The notes below the pieces were generated by a model that saw only the letters and a list, made by a program, of their open reading frames with translations, was not told where the DNA came from and did no database searches. A stretch of 5,486 nucleotides of DNA from Chlorobiota bacterium (GTDB lineage Bacteria > Bacteroidota > Bacteroidia > Bacteroidales > JAADGE01). The stretch lies in contig JAUVIG010000272.1 of the NCBI GenBank assembly GCA_030592825.1, positions 1-5,486 on the forward strand, read 5' to 3'. A program made the translations under genes and the position numbers. Of this stretch, positions 5,468 through 5,486 are shown in pieces; within the stretch, counting starts at the first letter, position 1, and the number at the start of each line of letters is the position of its first letter.

Positions 5468-5486
5468 ATATTTCTTTCAAGAAATA
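5468..5486 (-). other. holB: Upstream continuation of the holB frame with an in-frame TGA, inside a palindrome
   Basis: Reading the minus strand in the holB frame gives I-S-stop-K-K-Y before M-K-L-I-H-P-D. Delta-prime proteins have S-C-x-K-Y-x-K-L-x-H-P-D here, with exactly seven residues between the last zinc cysteine and HPD, also the spacing in E. coli HolB. The TGA (5477-5479) thus sits exactly on the cysteine codon, one base from TGC or TGT. Positions 5469-5486 are also a perfect inverted repeat with 8-bp arms and a two-base centre, ending on the last base of the window. A genuine nonsense mutation, a sequence error or a fold-back artefact at a contig end are all possible. Confidence 0.6.

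Noticed and set aside
5440..5479. Selenocysteine insertion (SECIS) hairpin after the holB TGA
   Set aside because: The only stem I can see just downstream (ATGAA/TTCAT around the ATG) has five weak pairs and no GU-containing apical loop. No selenoprotein form of delta-prime is known to me.
1..5486. CRISPR array, tRNA or rRNA, integrase or transposase, toxin-antitoxin pair
   Set aside because: No regularly spaced long repeats, no cloverleaf-like sequence and no recognisable catalytic motifs of these systems were found in any frame.

Overview
The window is AT-rich DNA from a member of the Bacteroidota (Bacteroidetes). Three things point there. A gldH lipoprotein gene, specific to the phylum, lies directly downstream of a PSP1-domain ricT (yaaT) gene and a DNA polymerase III delta-prime gene (holB), an order I associate with Bacteroidota. 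Two proteins carry lipoprotein signal peptides, one followed by a K-E-E motif resembling the Bacteroidota surface-export signal. Start codons lack Shine-Dalgarno sequences. No species can be named from the sequence.

Right half (about 2720-5486, minus strand, transcribed right to left): holB (partial, running off the right edge), then ricT after a 147-bp gap, then gldH 32 bp further on. These are housekeeping genes: clamp-loader assembly in replication, an iron-sulfur-type RNA-processing or regulatory factor, and an envelope lipoprotein linked to gliding and type IX secretion. A perfect 20-bp palindrome lies just before the ricT start codon. At the extreme right edge the holB frame is interrupted by TGA exactly where the family has its last zinc-binding cysteine, inside an 18-bp palindrome that ends on the last base of the window.

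Middle (2254-2720): a mostly non-coding stretch with a TGTCA-rich inverted repeat, a hairpin repeat element, a run of AAAGTT repeats and one doubtful small membrane-protein ORF. Next, on the minus strand, comes a 453-residue lipoprotein of unknown function (892-2253), followed by a clear intrinsic terminator.

Left part (1-891, plus strand): the last 37 codons of an unidentified basic protein, an unidentified 123-codon ORF with no ATG, a hairpin repeat or terminator, and about 150 bp that may hold decayed coding remnants.

The most distinctive non-genic feature is a hairpin family (GCTAAGCG-W-AGTT ... AACT-W-CGCTT) seen three times, with a compensatory base change between copies. I found no sign of a defence system, CRISPR array, integrase or other new multi-gene system. 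Most of the window is ordinary core genome with a repeat-rich accessory stretch on the left.
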